DNA of 64,000 nt from Semisulcospira habei (lineage: Eukaryota; Mollusca; Gastropoda; Semisulcospiridae). Shown piece after piece: positions 12,019 through 61,159 of the stretch; position 1 is the stretch's first letter, and each line of letters starts with the position of its first letter. The stretch lies in contig BTPG01000001.1 in NCBI GenBank assembly GCA_036245525.1, positions 221,938,774-222,002,773 of the forward strand, written 5' to 3'. Below the pieces are notes generated by a model. That model was given only the letters and a program-made list of their open reading frames with translations, made no database searches and was not told where the DNA came from. The translations under genes were made by a program, and so were the position numbers.

Positions 12019-12042
12019 GGGGGGGGGGGGGGGGGGGGGGGG
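12019..12042. repeat. G24 homopolymer
   Basis: 24 consecutive G, with a second G15 run at 11993-12007. Comparable runs: C24 5641-5664, G27 17266-17292, G20 33876-33895, C17 41592-41608, C18 46162-46179, C16 46969-46984, C26 51014-51039, C23 57009-57031. Confidence 0.9.
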
Positions 12043-12291
12043 TTGATGTGTGTACTTGAATGCACTGTTACTAACATTGGTCAATGGAGTTCGCCATTTT
12101 AATTTTATTTCTTTTCACGCAAGTGTGCACAGCCATCTAGACATAAACTATCCCATCAACAACCTTCATAAGGCCATACAATACATATTTCAAGCGATGA
12201 CATCCTTTGCAAAATTACAGGCAGGTCACAATAAGTGTAAGTCTGTGAATAGTTTAAGCAACGACTCTACCTGTGTCTGACAGAATGTGAA

Positions 12292-12359
12292 ATAACTCTT
12301 TGTGCATGCATCCACCGGTACCGTTTACAGTACGGGTGGCTGCACGCACAAGGGCTTAA
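12292..12359. repeat. hp-D hairpin
   Basis: TGTGCATGCATCCACCGGTA-centre-TACGGGTGGCTGCACGCACA, closing CTTAA. Confidence 0.8.
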
Positions 12360-12719
12360 AGATACCTTCGTATATTTCCAATTCAAATTTCTCCAACACG
12401 GCACACAACAACGTAAATAACCAAAACAAAAATAGTTTCACTAACACTCTTCTTGGCACAAATAAATCTCACTAGATTTACTAGTCTGTTTTCATCCACA
12501 AATTTAGGAGTTTGTTTCTTCACACAGCCTTGAAAATTGTGGAGACAACAGCTGAACTATCCACACCAAACAACAAAGCGCCAAGTCTATATCATCTGTT
12601 GTATTTTTCTGTCATGACTACAGGGACTATCATAGCCTTCCTCCTGAAAATATTAATTTGATTTAGTTTGTAGCACACTGTATTGTTTCTCTTTATGCCG
12701 TAGTCTGTTGCTGTCAATG

Positions 12720-12859
12720 TTTAACCATTTAGCTGTTGGTAGCAGTTTTTGTCATGATGATTGCTGCAGGAATCATCACAGCAAAAACCGCTACCGACCG
12801 ACAAAGTGCATGCAGCCACTGGTACTGTTTACAGTACCGGTAGGCCGAATGCACAAAGG
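12720..12859. repeat. hp-E followed by hp-D hairpin
   Basis: hp-E 12720-12796 (TTAACCATTTAGCTGTTGG...CTACCGACCGACAAA) directly abuts hp-D 12805-12859 (GTGCATGCAGCCACTGG...). Confidence 0.7.
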
Positions 12860-12949
12860 AAAATGAATGTCACTTTATACGGTATACCACAGCATGGTGT
12901 AGCATCGAGTACTATCTTCTTCTTTTTCTTTCGCCTATTTTTGTGTTTT

Positions 12950-13174
12950 ATTCCCTTCACTGCCGGGGCCAGGTGAACACTACCCAGCTGCAGGAGACCT
13001 AAATCCTCATGAGCCCCCGCTGTTGCGGGGGCTCATGAGGATTTAGGTCTCTTGTTAGTCCTGTGTTCTTTACGTCCAATTCTCTCATCTCCACCTGTGT
13101 TCTTCACGATAATGTCGGTCAGTGTGCAGACTTTTCTGACACAAAATTCGTGATCACTGGCAGCGAAGGGGTTA
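12950..13174. mobile_element. hp-C element, complete
   Basis: CCCTTCACTGCCGGGG ... CACTGGCAGCGAAGGGGTTAA; perfect core 12985-13056 (CTAAATCCTCATGAGCCC...). Confidence 0.8.
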
Positions 13175-13489
13175 ATCCACCAGAAACATTTTGAACTTCC
13201 ACTGTTTCAACTCGATTCCAGTCAGCAAGCACAAACATTTCACCTATGAATCACACTCAAGTGTAATTCACATGATGCTGCTTGCACATTGGTGTCGTTA
13301 AGAGACCAAATGTTGCATGTGATCTTCAATCTCTTTTACATATATGGCAGTGTGTCAAATATAATGAAAATAATGGACGTTCAGGTTGTAATTTTCCATC
13401 AACTATATGTACAGTAATGTGTCATGCTCACAGACATCGTCAAGGTGTCTCCAACTTTAAAATACAAACCTAGAGAGAGCTACCACAAA

Positions 13490-13604
13490 GCCTTTCACTC
13501 TTTGCGAGTCAGTAGCAGATTTTGTCGTGATGATTTCCACAGGAATTCGAGGAGATTCCTTTGTCGCATCTTGACAAAAAGTGCTACCAACAGCGAAAGG
13601 CCTT
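13490..13604. repeat. hp-E hairpin, expanded
   Basis: CCTTTCACTCTTTGCGAGTC ... AACAGCGAAAGGCCTT, with TTGTCGTGATGATTTCC inner arm. Confidence 0.6.
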
Positions 13605-13677
13605 ATTATTCAAAAGTGCATTGTCTTTCATGCTGATCATTTCATTCTCCCCGATTTCATCTCAAAGACACAGATTA

Positions 13678-13746
13678 TTAAGCCTCCTGTGCATGTGGCC
13701 ACTGATATTGTAAACACTACTGGTGGCTGCACGCCAAGGGGGTTAA
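13678..13746. mobile_element. hp-D element, complete
   Basis: 69 bp with TTAA at both ends (TTAAGCCTCCTGTGCATG ... CGCCAAGGGGGTTAA); a near-minimal whole element. Confidence 0.82.
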
Positions 13747-13749
13747 AGT

Positions 13750-14445
13750 GTTCAATATGAGATGCTCGTATGAAAACAATTCTGTCTGTTATTTTTTCCT
13801 TCAATGACATTTATAGTAGTTTGGTGCATGTTATAAAAATAACTGGCCAGAAATATACTGTATCATCATTAATGTCAAATAACAAGCCAGAACTGTGAAA
13901 CCGAAAACTTACAGAATCCATCTGCTATGAAAAGTCAAATGGTACATACCGGTGTACCATTTATCTTATTTGAACATAAGCTTGAATTTTAACTACAACG
14001 TGCAAAACACTGTACACATCAACTTTCTCTAAAACCATGAAGAAGGGTCTTCATCCAGTAACCTCCACTTCCAGTTAATGGTATTGCCACATCTATCAAT
14101 CCTTTTTTCTCCCACCTTTTTGTTGCTGTAGGTTTCTTTGCTGCATAATATCACCTTACTCAGGTCTCTCTTTTTTATTCCTTCGCAACTTTATTACCAC
14201 CTTACCTTGGTGGCAATTATTCCACTAAAGCGTTATTTTTTGGAACCCTGAAGACAAATCTAGCAAGTTCTCACTTTGCAGACTTTCTCTTGTTTTAAGC
14301 TCCACACAATTCAAGTCCTATAAAACATCCTTGGTGGAAAACTTATAGTCTGCATGCAAGCTTAGTCCAAACCATGCAGAGCCCATTGTTAGCACTTTCC
14401 ACTGGCTCTCAGATGAGGTTCTCAGATCAACAGCCAGCCCAACAA
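13750..14445. other. No supported gene
   Basis: AT-rich; contains minus-strand AATAAA candidates near 14174-14179 and 14190-14195 that could end the receptor transcript. Confidence 0.4.
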
Positions 14446-14448
14446 ACA

Positions 14449-14515
14449 GCAAGAAGCATAGATTTTTATGAGCCCCCGCACGTGCAGGAGCTCATGAGAA
14501 TCTATGCCTCTTACT
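14449..14515. repeat. hp-C hairpin
   Basis: GCAAGAAGCATAGATTTTTA...GAGAATCTATGCCTCTTAC. Confidence 0.85.
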
Positions 14516-15363
14516 GACCATCTTCACAGCATTGCGAGGCGAGGCTCGACTGTACTGACTTTTTTTTGCTCAGACTTTGTGCTTCCGGCCACGACTCCTG
14601 TGTTTTTGCACTTCACTGCTTTTTGTCTACTGTTCAGCCCACTGACGTTCCTGCATCAGAACATCAACCCTGAGCTCATGACTTTACATGCTGAACGTCT
14701 CTGAGGCTGCACACTGACAATAAACACTTTACACTGGTACTCAAACCACAAACGCAACCATGAAATGTTACTTCACAACAAGTTGCAAACATACCCGTAA
14801 ATCACATTTGATTTCCAACAATCATCCTCCATCCTCAGTTTCCATCAATGAAGCACCACGCATGGGTGGATGGGCATCCAGTTTCATTTCAACTGTAATA
14901 TGCCACCACAAAGGTACTATCGAAAGCCGGGCACAGTGAAGCCCTCAGGAATCTGGTTTTGACGTCATTCTGCCTAAGGGTAGGCATTCAGCTTGGATTT
15001 AGTATCTGCACCTCTGGCTTCTGAGTCCGAACACACAACCAGCGGAGTAGCCAAAATCCAACTAACTCACAAAACATCAACTTCATCAAACTTTCAACAA
15101 TGCGAAATCACACACCACGTAACGTGCTTTTAACAAACAAGTGCTCATGCGTTTGAATATCCAACACAAGGCCATGGTTCTCCCTCACAATATCTTGCCA
15201 GTCTCTGCGGCAAACAAGTTCACAAACATTGGACATCTTGACTTCGCAAAAGAAATATCACCGTATATTTGTGCACTTAGAACAACCAGGTGTAAATACT
15301 CTTCACATTATCTGAATCACATTTTTTTGTGCGGACTTGAATGCATAACTACAGTCGCTCTCT
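14516..15363. other. No supported feature
   Basis: No hairpin or protein-like frame. It would be 3' UTR or downstream flank of the receptor gene. Confidence 0.4.
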
Positions 15364-15424
15364 AATCCTCTTGTGAATGTAGCCTGCGGCACTTCAGTGC
15401 CGATAACTACATATAGGGGGTTAA
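15364..15424. repeat. hp-D hairpin, degenerate
   Basis: ATCCTCTTGTGAATGTAGCC, GGCACTTCAGTGCC centre, closing GGGGGTTAA. Confidence 0.6.
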
Positions 15425-15925
15425 TCAAAATGTTGCATCCCTTTCAGCACAGACTTGACAAAACTCTCCAACTTCTCAACCTTGTATATTTAGCCTGCCT
15501 CGCCCCAGATCATGCATGCACAACAACCTCACAGGCATTGTCTTCCATTTTTACATCATTGATTGTGAGTACAGGTAGTTAAGTTCAGCTTTGTTATAAT
15601 GAAGTGCCACATTGCTCAAGCAGGTATCAGAATAAATGGCGGGGTGACAAACGCACAAAAACATGCAAAAAGCTGGATCGCATGCAAGAATCAATACAAG
15701 TGTATTTCGTTTAGTGCAAAAGATGCTACATCTGCCCAGTGTTGTAAGAGTATGTACATCAATTTCAAAAGAGTACACAGCCGTATCTCTCTCTTGTACA
15801 TCGATCTGGAAAGAGAACATGTCTGCGTCCTCTCCCATATGCCCTTAAATGCACTTGTTGTGTGAATGGCACTGCAGAGTACGGTGAAGACCGACATAGA
15901 GCTTAAACATGAAATACACCAATTC

Positions 15926-15994
15926 TTAACCCCCTTGTGCATACATCCATCAGTACCGTAAATAGCGCCGATAGCCACAAGCACAAAAGGGTTA
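15926..15994. repeat. hp-D hairpin in the likely receptor 3' UTR
   Basis: TTAACCCCCTTGTGCATACA...CAAGCACAAAAGGGTTA, 175 bp past the receptor stop codon. Confidence 0.7.
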
Positions 15995-16168
15995 GGCGAC
16001 GATTCGATCCATCATCGGCTGCACCGATTGCCCAAGATTCACTGCGTGAAGAGCCCGAAACTGATAACACAATGGGATATCACCCATGAAGATAACACCC
16101 AACATTTTACGATAAATTTATCTCACTTGCCACACGTTTCACTTTACTACTTTCTTGCTTTCTGTGTT

Positions 16169-52691
<36,523 letters not shown>

Positions 52692-53871
52692 GATGACCTA
52701 GTTACGCTGTGACACAACAGATTTCACGTTGCAGTCAGCCTCTGGCAAAATCCAACATGTTTCTGTGGGTTGTGCCAGATGTATCACAATGAACTCTGTC
52801 CATATGCAGCAATAGTAAACTGTTGACATGTACTGGTATTTCTGACTCAACTTAGCCTCAGCACACTGCATACGCTGCAACCATGGCAGTTTTTGGCACA
52901 ATGCCAGATTCCCAGCCACAACAGGCCAAAGTCTTCACAACCAAAGATGTTTTTCAAGATGTTTGTAGATTGTACAACTTTAGCTCAGGTCACAGTGACT
53001 GCTGGCTTGGTATCAAGTCATGCTGATTGCCACTCAATTGGTAAATAAGGCAATGCCTCACTACTCAGCTGAGGAAAAAAGCTACTGAGTACAAGAAAAT
53101 AATGAATTTTTGTCAGAGTTGTCTGTATTGCTGGCAACATGCAAAGAATCTAACAAGGTAGAATAGCAGTCAAGGTGTACGTATCCTGGCCTGAAATGTA
53201 CCCGATATGGGGTATTTTCAAAATCACCATCATCAGTATGTAATGGCCGAACACAGACCTCAGCTGTCCTTGTTCAAGTTCTTGCACACACATAGTGTCA
53301 TTCTGATTTATTTCTTACACAACTGCCTGGATTTTTATAAAGCAATCCACTCAAATCGTGATTCGCCGCCACTTCTTGGTGCTTTGCCAACACCCCTGTG
53401 GAGATAAGCGCCTCATCATTCCTGTAGATGGGATACTCAACAGTATGACTACGAGTCTTTTATGCATCTTTTAATTACACATATTCCCACCTAAACCGCG
53501 CCCGAAGATGCGGCCACATGTTTACAGAAATGCGTTTATGTCTTTCAAGTAATGTCTTAACTGCGGAGCAGAATTTTCTGGGTAAAGTAGAGCAGTACAC
53601 AGTGCCCCCGACCCAAGGGGGTCGTCATGTCTCACAAATCATTTGTAAACAAACGATCATTCACTCTTGGAAGACCGACAGCAAAAACACACGAAAAGTA
53701 ACCAATACACACTTGATTATCGATATGGATAAATCTATGGAAAGATCCTCATGAAATAGAATCCACGTGAAAAGCTCACGAGCACACCGATTGTTTGACA
53801 AAAAGTAGCTCGGGTGTCAAGGCCACAGAGCTTCTGTTTCGGTTGTTGATCACAACACTCAAAACACTTAC

Positions 53872-53960
53872 TGCCGGCAAAGCTAGGAACAGCTGATCCC
53901 GGAAAGAAAACTTTCAATAGACGTGAACATTTTGTTCAATCCCTGGTATATCACAGACGT
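53872..53960 (-). other. Candidate 5' non-coding exon of the TNFR-like gene
   Basis: A strong minus-strand donor (GTAAGT, complement of 53866-53871) ends a segment reading ...CTAGCTTTGCCGGCA. It lies 1.2 kb upstream of the first coding exon, whose own acceptor follows TTGTGTCACAG. The transcription start is not identifiable; the right boundary given is a guess. Confidence 0.35.
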
Positions 53961-55790
53961 GTTATAGTCCATGTGACTGCCGTCCAAGAGTTTAGAAAAC
54001 ACCGAGTCGGCTATCAGTATGCGCAGAGAAAAATGGCTTCCGAATGAGCCTTGTCAATAAACACTTGAACCAAATGAGGATACAAACTATTTGTGGTTGT
54101 AGCATTTGTATCCATATTATTTAAAGCTGCCAAATGTTTCCAAGCAATTTTAAATTCGTCGTGCCAAGAATGAAACGTTAAAAGAAAAGAAGAAGCATTT
54201 AGCAGATAGCGTGACTGGTAATTTGGTAAAGTGTATAGAAAAACAACAGTATGTGCATCAAGGGAGTTAACCTAATTCTCATATGGATCAGCTTGGTGCC
54301 CGCCTTGGAATTCCTTAGGTTCGCGATGGCTCGATACAAGTGCACCCTTGCACCGACAGCCTTTTAGCCTGGGTTGACTTGCATCATGTTGTTAGCTTTT
54401 TTTTAAAATTTTCTAAATATACAAAGATTACAACGAAAACAGTAATAGGTGATAAGACATGATATTTCTCTCGAATAATAACTGTCAACAAAGACTGTGA
54501 TATACTGAAGTGAACTAATGATAGATACGGTACACAGCAGAACGAGATCACTATCGTCCATGCTCTTCAATCTAGGACCCTGTACCCCGGGTACACGCCA
54601 CTGTCCTAGGTTAAAATTTTGGCGCAGGATACGCTGTACACGATGTGCGCTGTGCTGTGTTAATTTATATCATGTCTGGTTAGGCGCAAAGAGTGTGAAT
54701 CGGCGGCCGGCCGGCTACCGCCCTCAGTGAGATCACTGAGTTAGGTTGGTTGGTTACTGAGTTCGGGTTTATGACGTCCACAGCACCCCGGGTGATCATG
54801 GACGGCCCTCAGTAGTGACGGGCGGGTTATTGGGGACAGGGAAATCTATCCTATGGAGTACGACCTGAAGTACACTGATCAACTCAGGCACACTCCAACT
54901 GTGCCACTTTGATTTACCAGGATCTTTCAACGGGGACATGCTATTGAACAAATCCGTTTTTCCCCCTGAGAGATCAGTTACAACCCGCAGCTGCTTATCC
55001 GCAGTCAGTTGACTCGCCGCCGGCCGGGCCCGGCTGGGTTCCACAGGCTGCTACGGCGGGTCTCAAATCAGTCCGGCCGTGCCGCGGCCGATTGCGGAGT
55101 GCGGGTTAAACTTATTTTTCACTGAGTGTAACACTAAAATGAGACTGACTTGAAAAATTGATATAAATTAACACAGGACAGTGTATTCAGTCATCATGAT
55201 ACTAGTAGTCACCGAAATATCATCAGTCATTGACAATTTTGAACAGTTCGTGCGCCTCGATGATACCGGCCGAATTCACTCACTGACGTGAGCGGATCAG
55301 TAGTTAGAGAGTCTAGTGCCGGGATCATAGTGCCTGTACGAACAAATAAATAAACTGATCAGCGCCGCATTTAATAGGCGCTTTATCCCAATAAAAACTG
55401 AATGGCTCAACTGAACTGAGTCGGCTGCCGCGGAGCCGCCGGCCTCGAGCTGAACCCAACTGACACTGAAGCGGCACTCGCCGCCGGCACGTGAATCACG
55501 CGCATTCACTCACACACTGTCCTGATAAACACAGAACATTTACGTCATGGTGCTAATGGCAATCTCAACGGCGAGCCGCTACTGAAGTTCCGCGCGGCCT
55601 TGGAAATTCAGTGAAATCGTTTATGTTTGGAATTTGATTAAGTGGGCTGAAATTGATATAAGAAGTCGTGGGGGAGCCGGGAAGCCGAGCCGGACTGAGT
55701 ACCCGGAGAAAGACTGAACCGTCCCCGGACGATCCGCCCGAATCACAACGGTCACACTTCACAGTACCGTGCTAGAGGAAAAAAGTATAT
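53960..55790. promoter_or_regulatory. CpG-rich region upstream of the TNFR-like gene
   Basis: Many CpG-containing stretches between about 54520 and 55760 (for example GGCCGGCCGG near 54710, CGCCGGCCGGGCCCGG near 55018), unlike the AT-rich remainder. Position fits a promoter of the minus-strand gene. No TATA box or start site can be assigned. Confidence 0.3.
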
Positions 55791-55793
55791 ATT

Positions 55794-56672
55794 CTTTACT
55801 TTTAACAAAGGCGTCTCCCAAAGCCAAAATATAATGCACTCAATCAGATTAGCTCCAAGGGGCATAATTTTTAATTAAATTCTGAGAATGCTGTGCTAAT
55901 GCCATGGAATTCCAGGCTGGTAAATTGTGTCATCAGGACATCAGCTGCCCTTTTGTGACTGCATCGTTTATTAGATCTTTTGAGCCTTCCACTGAACACC
56001 TACTACATAAATTAATAGGGACTACCCCCAGGCACCCCGCCATCCGCTGGAGAATATCAGTCCCGTCCTCCCCCCGAGGGGGGAAGATAGAAAATATTCC
56101 CAGCCTGGAATTCCATGGCATTAGCACAGCATTCTCAGAATTTAATTAAAAATTACGTCCCTTGGAGCTAATCTGATTGAGTGCATTTTTTGGCTTTGGG
56201 CGACGCCTTTGTTAAAAGTAAAGAATAATTGTACCACAAAATTGCCTAGGTATTGCCTTTTCAAAATTAGTATCTTCTTCCACTGCAACACCTCATAAAG
56301 CTTTAGGGATGCAATCCACGCTGTACTAGTGGGTGCAACCAGTAAATTCTGGAGGCGGCTTCTAGTACATGCCATATGCGTCGTGTTTGCAATTTCAGGT
56401 TACGCCGTAGTACCTGAAGAGCCCCCTTTGGGGCGAACTGAAACCCGTCGTGGGCGGCAAAAACTCTTTAAGTGAATCACAGCAGGTCCATCTGTTTGGG
56501 AATATTTTCTATTAGTCTTTCCCCCCTCGGGGGGAGGACGGGATATTCTCTGGCGGGCGCCTGGGGGTAGTCCCTATTACTTTATGTAGTAGGTGTTCAG
56601 TGGAAGGCTCAAAAGATCTAATAAGCGATGCAGTCATAAAAGGGCAGCTGATGTCCTGATGACACAATTGGA
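55794..56672. repeat. Nested inverted-repeat complex
   Basis: Two interleaved inverted pairs: 55794-55922 with 56098-56230 (about 130 bp) and 55923-56095 with 56506-56672 (about 170 bp). The pairs share boundaries, suggesting foldback insertion followed by inverted duplication. No coding capacity. Confidence 0.75.
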
Positions 56673-56779
56673 CCTCACTGGTGCGCGCATTTTCAGCCAA
56701 TCAGAAAATAGAAAAAAAAATTGCCGTAGCGCGGTTCTGTTGCTGGGTGCCACAAGCTTCCCCGTAACTAAGCAAGGAA

Positions 56780-57222
56780 ATGGCGAAGCGCGATACTGTT
56801 TGTGCGCGTATACATTTCACTGAAATGGTTAGGCATTGCCATTGGGGTACCAGCAATCGGCACGAAAACTACCCTGAAACCATCAAAGAAAAGCTTCTGG
56901 CTTTTTTCAGTCCCTCCCAAAACCAACGCAATGGGCTGATACTGAATAAAACTGAACTTGCTGTAGACCGCACACTGATAGCCGCGGCATCTCAACATCG
57001 GGATACTACCCCCCCCCCCCCCCCCCCCCCCTAGAGGACTGATGAGCAAACGCAGAGCTGTTTGTATGCGGTAAGTGCTATTTTTCTAGATTGTTCTGAA
57101 AATGGTTACAATTCACTTGTGGAAGTATCACGGCCGGGGCGAACTGTGGGCCTACATTAATGTGCAAGCACTCGCTATCAGGCGGCAGTACCGCTACACT
57201 GATCTGCACACCGTTGGGATGA

Positions 57223-57298
<76 letters not shown>

Positions 57299-57825
57299 TT
57301 TTAAATATGGAATTAGCTCTCCAGAAACACCATAACCAAAGGTGTATGCCCTTACGTTTCTTCAGTTTGCACTCTCCGATTGTAACAAATCACGACAAGC
57401 ACAAATCGACACATCACTTCTACAGTAACACATTTCATTAGATCTATTTATGATGAGCATATATTCATGCAACGTTTTTCTTCTCAGCATTTGTGGGATG
57501 GCGAACCCAGTGAGTTGCACCCCTACCCATTCCAGCAGACGAGTCACCTGTCTACAAATCCAGACTGCTCACAAATGTGGGCAGTACAGATCAAGTTCCG
57601 GCTGTAAAATCTTCGCAGGAAGATCAAGTCTTGCAACATACACCTGACACTGTAGTTGAGCTGGCAAGTGTGGGGCAGCGGAACAATGATGCAAGTATAT
57701 CTTTGTGTATATATGCTGACAATAACAGCAGAGGTGCATACCTAACATTTCGCTTACACTCTGTGATGACATTTCACTTTCCAAGTCAGACTTACATTGT
57801 TCTTTGTAGAAAAATGACAGTGTGA
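56780..57825 (+). pseudogene. Degenerate THAP-type zinc-finger gene fragment (probably transposon-derived)
   Basis: MVRHCHWGTSNRHENYPETI at 56825 resembles the start of THAP-like proteins that begin MVRHCHWGTC...YPE; the second Cys is replaced by Ser. At 57484 an acceptor (TTTTTCTTCTCAG) leads to HFVGW, similar to the HFVGG that closes the domain, then an open stretch ...IPADESPVYKSRLL ... TDQVPAVKSSQEDQVL interrupted by one TGA. A C23 run and a (GT)n array lie between. Called from motif memory only. Confidence 0.4.
57224..57297. repeat. (GT)n microsatellite
   Basis: About 37 uninterrupted units inside the THAP-like relic. Confidence 0.95.
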
Positions 57826-58864
57826 AACCGTGATGCCATGAATGGAATGTCTGGTGTGATTTCCGATACATTTACATCCCTTTGGGTAAAAACAATAACC
57901 TGTGATATTTAGCTGGCCTTGCACCTGCGTGTGGTTGGAATAGGATTTCTTCAGTCCCACGCTGGTGTTGTCAGCTAATTTCACACAAAATTCTGGTAAC
58001 TGACATGCCTTGAGTATGGTGTAATTTCTGGATCATGTGCGGGTGGGCATTTGACTTTGATTATGCCTGTCTGGCCACTGTCGCACACTTTGAGTTGCTC
58101 CTAGAAATGGAAACTGTGGATTAACCACAATGCTGCGCTTGTGCAGGTGTCTGTCAGGAAGTACTTCTAAATATTTACTATTGGCAGTGTCCTCATGTCG
58201 TTTACATAAAATGTGGCTGCAGCTGAGAAAAAAAGTGTGTGAAAAGATTCTGTCAAGACATTTGTCAGAAACGTTTGCTTTTCTTTTTAGATCTATGTGG
58301 AAGTTTCATGTTGCTAGTTGTTGTTTTTTTGTTGTTTTTTTTTGGGGGGGGTGGTGGGGGGGGGGTTGTTTGTTTTGTCCCACTACCCAGTGATTAGAAC
58401 TGGTCAGTTCTCTGTTCTTTCCTCACGTTTCTCAGGATTTGGACACTAACTGGTCAAGCAAAGGCGATCCAGTTCTTGTAGGAGATCAACTGGGGACCTC
58501 GTTGAGACACACATGTCAGCGACCCTGTTGATTCCCAGGCATTGGCTCTCTTTTCAGTCTCCTGGTCTGTGGACAAATATTGAGTGCAGCTTTAGAAATT
58601 CTGTTTATAATTTTTTTTATTTCTCTTTTAGAGATTTTACCATTAGACTACCTGGCCATCGCTAAAGAGTGCAAATTCTGAAATAGCAAGCTAGAAGATA
58701 AAGATAGACCTGCTGGAGGAGGAGATCAGATCAAGAATTTGAAAATCTGAATCCATCTCAAGGCAGCAAAGAACTAAAGGTGTGCAGACGCAACCAGCAG
58801 AAGAAGAAGTATTTGGAGTGAGGAAAAAAGGAGAGACAACTAAACAATCTGTTCCAGTTCTACA

Positions 58865-59085
58865 CTGCATTAACATGTTTGGGTTTTGGCTTTTTTGTCA
58901 TTTTTGTTGCCAAATGGTCAATCTTTTAAGCACAAGTATAGTGAAAAAGGGCAGACTTTCAGCACCTACACTGTAGGTGCTGAAAGTCTGCCCTTTTTCA
59001 CTATACTTGTGCTTAAAAGATAAGATTGACCATTTGGCAATACAAATGACAAAACAAGCCAAAAACCAAACATATGTTAATGCAG
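58865..59085. repeat. Long near-perfect palindrome (about 106-bp arms)
   Basis: Inverted arms meet at GCACCTACA-C-TGTAGGTGC (centre 58971). The inner 45-50 bp are perfect and the outer arms carry small indels. Ends are CTGCATTAACATG / CATATGTTAATGCAG. No TTAA ends; unlike the short hairpin families. Confidence 0.9.
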
Positions 59086-59669
59086 CTGTAGTAGAGCCAC
59101 ACGATAAGCTGTTTCTCACTCTTTGCTGATTGAGAAATTTTGAAGACTTCATAATAAAATGAAAATGAGTTTTGAATCTAGTATTCCTATGCTATCAGAT
59201 TGTAAGTAAGTGTCACTGTGAAACATCCATTTATGACCTGAACCATTAATTCTCTGTGTGTTGTGTTTTGGCATGTGAACCACTCATATTCCAGAATAAA
59301 ATATAATTTACCAGTTAATAATAGTTTTGATTTTATTTTAGGTAATGCTTACTTCTTGCTTGTGTTGATGTGGCATGTTTTAGGGGCTTTTTCGTCCGCT
59401 TCTCCAATGGCCTGGCTGGCACACCATGGTTTTATTCAGTATTGGGACAGATGCGATCTTGGCGCCTTTTGATATTGCTGCTCACCAGGCTTGTGGCATG
59501 CCCCTGCAGCTCAGTCGATTAGGCACCTGGGTCAAACAGTTTAGCTGCCTTGAAATACTGAAGAGGTTTCTGAAGCACAATGACATGAGAACAGTGACCA
59601 TTGAACCTGAAATACAAATCATACATGCATGGTTATTTATTAACAATCTCTCTCCCCCTCTCTCCTCTC

Positions 59670-59674
<5 letters not shown>

Positions 59675-59747
<73 letters not shown>

Positions 59748-59810
59748 ACACACACATACACACACACACACGCACGCACGCACGCACGCACACGCACACG
59801 CACACACACA
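59675..59810. repeat. (CA)n microsatellite with CGCA interruptions
   Basis: Long CA tract preceded by CT-rich sequence. Confidence 0.95.
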
Positions 59811-60690
59811 TCGATTCTATTTGTGAGTGAAAGTAATCAGCTCAACCTAACACTGAACACAGCCAGCAATAGAGAGCGCTGAGCAGCCCTGCCATCCTGC
59901 TACGATGAGACAAGATGGACTAAAATGGCTCGGATAAGTGTGCTATTTTTTTTTTATAGCAACACCAACTGATACTGAACAAAAACACCTACCCGGCTCT
60001 GCAGGCACTGACAGCTTCTGTGACCTGTGCTTGCTGATGCTCATTTTCCACGTACAGTTTGTGTGGATCGGCGCCGCGTTCTTGTAGATCTGCGACCGGT
60101 CAACACGGATGCAACTTGAACGGAATCACTGCCAATTGTGTGATAAATACGAATAGCATAATGAAACTTGACGCAAACTTGCTTTGCCTCGATCTAGAGC
60201 CGTTTTTGACATATATTTGTATCCTGGCATAAATGTAGGCTAGTAAAATTTGCAACGCATTCAGTCGAATCACGCGCGCTATTCGTCCGCCATATTGCCC
60301 AAGGGACAGGAAAGCTTGTGGCGCCCAGCAACAATTGCTAGGGGGCGTGGCGTTTGTGGCGCGTGCTCGGTGAGGTCCCACAAACTTACCAGCCTGGAAT
60401 TCGTCTGTACGGAAGGCCACGCCTCTTTTGACCACGGCACTTACGCTAGCTGTTCGTGTGCTGTGGCTGACAAACTTCTCCCTGTCTATGCCTGCACCAC
60501 TAGTTTAATCGGCCATTAATCCATCTAGAAGAAAGTATTCTAGATATGGGGCCGGGGGCAAATATGTGGTTCATGGAAACTGATAAACAATCGCTCATGA
60601 ACATGACAGTCAGTACTCACTGGCCGTTCGCTCGCTAAGTTGAATATTTACGAAGGTCAGTGATGTGCTAAGCACAGCGGATTAATAATG

Positions 60691-60960
60691 GGGAGCTGGG
60701 TAGCTCAGTCGGAAGAGCGTTTGACTCTGGCCCCGAAAGGTCGTGGGTTTGAACCCAGCGGCTGGAAAACAAAATTTGTTCAGACCTCTTTTCGGTGCCC
60801 CGTCTCAGTTTGAAATCACCTTCGTGGTGGACAAAAGACGTTCAAGCAAAGGCCCTGACGTTTCACTGAGAGGCACACCCGACCGTTTTTAAGGCCAGGC
60901 TTCAGTTCGCAAAAAGCGTTTACTGCGATTCAGTATACATACTCACTTTAACAGTGACCA
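60691..60960 (+). repeat. tRNA-derived SINE
   Basis: GAGCTGGGTAGCTCAGTCGG (box A about 60701-60712) and GTCGTGGGTTTGAACCCAGC (box B 60745-60756) are tRNA promoter boxes at normal spacing. The acceptor stem does not pair well, so this is a SINE head rather than a working tRNA. A tail with GACAAAAGACGTTCAAGCAA follows. The right end is uncertain. Confidence 0.65.
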
Positions 60961-61159
60961 CCCTATTGTCCCACGAAATGCTTTCTTGGCGTCCATTCAA
61001 AGTGAAAAAAGACCCACCGGAATTTTTTGTGGGATCTGATTTGATTGAATTTGTGGGATCCTTGAAAAGATTGCTTTTAATAGGCGATGGTAGCTGACGT
61101 CATAACTATTCTATACGACTTTAGGTCATCTGCATAATTATAACCAATCAGAGACAAGA

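Noticed and set aside
59263..59640. Plus-strand frame with MAWLAHHGFIQYWDRC
   Set aside because: Short, ends in the CA microsatellite frame, no exon signals or recognisable family.
60100..60435. Minus-strand frame with a hydrophobic MLFVFITQLAVIP stretch, considered as the receptor's signal-peptide exon
   Set aside because: No good donor, and no splice in the phase needed by exon 2. The exon at 52632-52691 fits perfectly in phase with a strong donor.
60691..60770. Functional tRNA gene
   Set aside because: Boxes A and B are present, but the acceptor stem does not pair and the sequence continues into a SINE-like tail.
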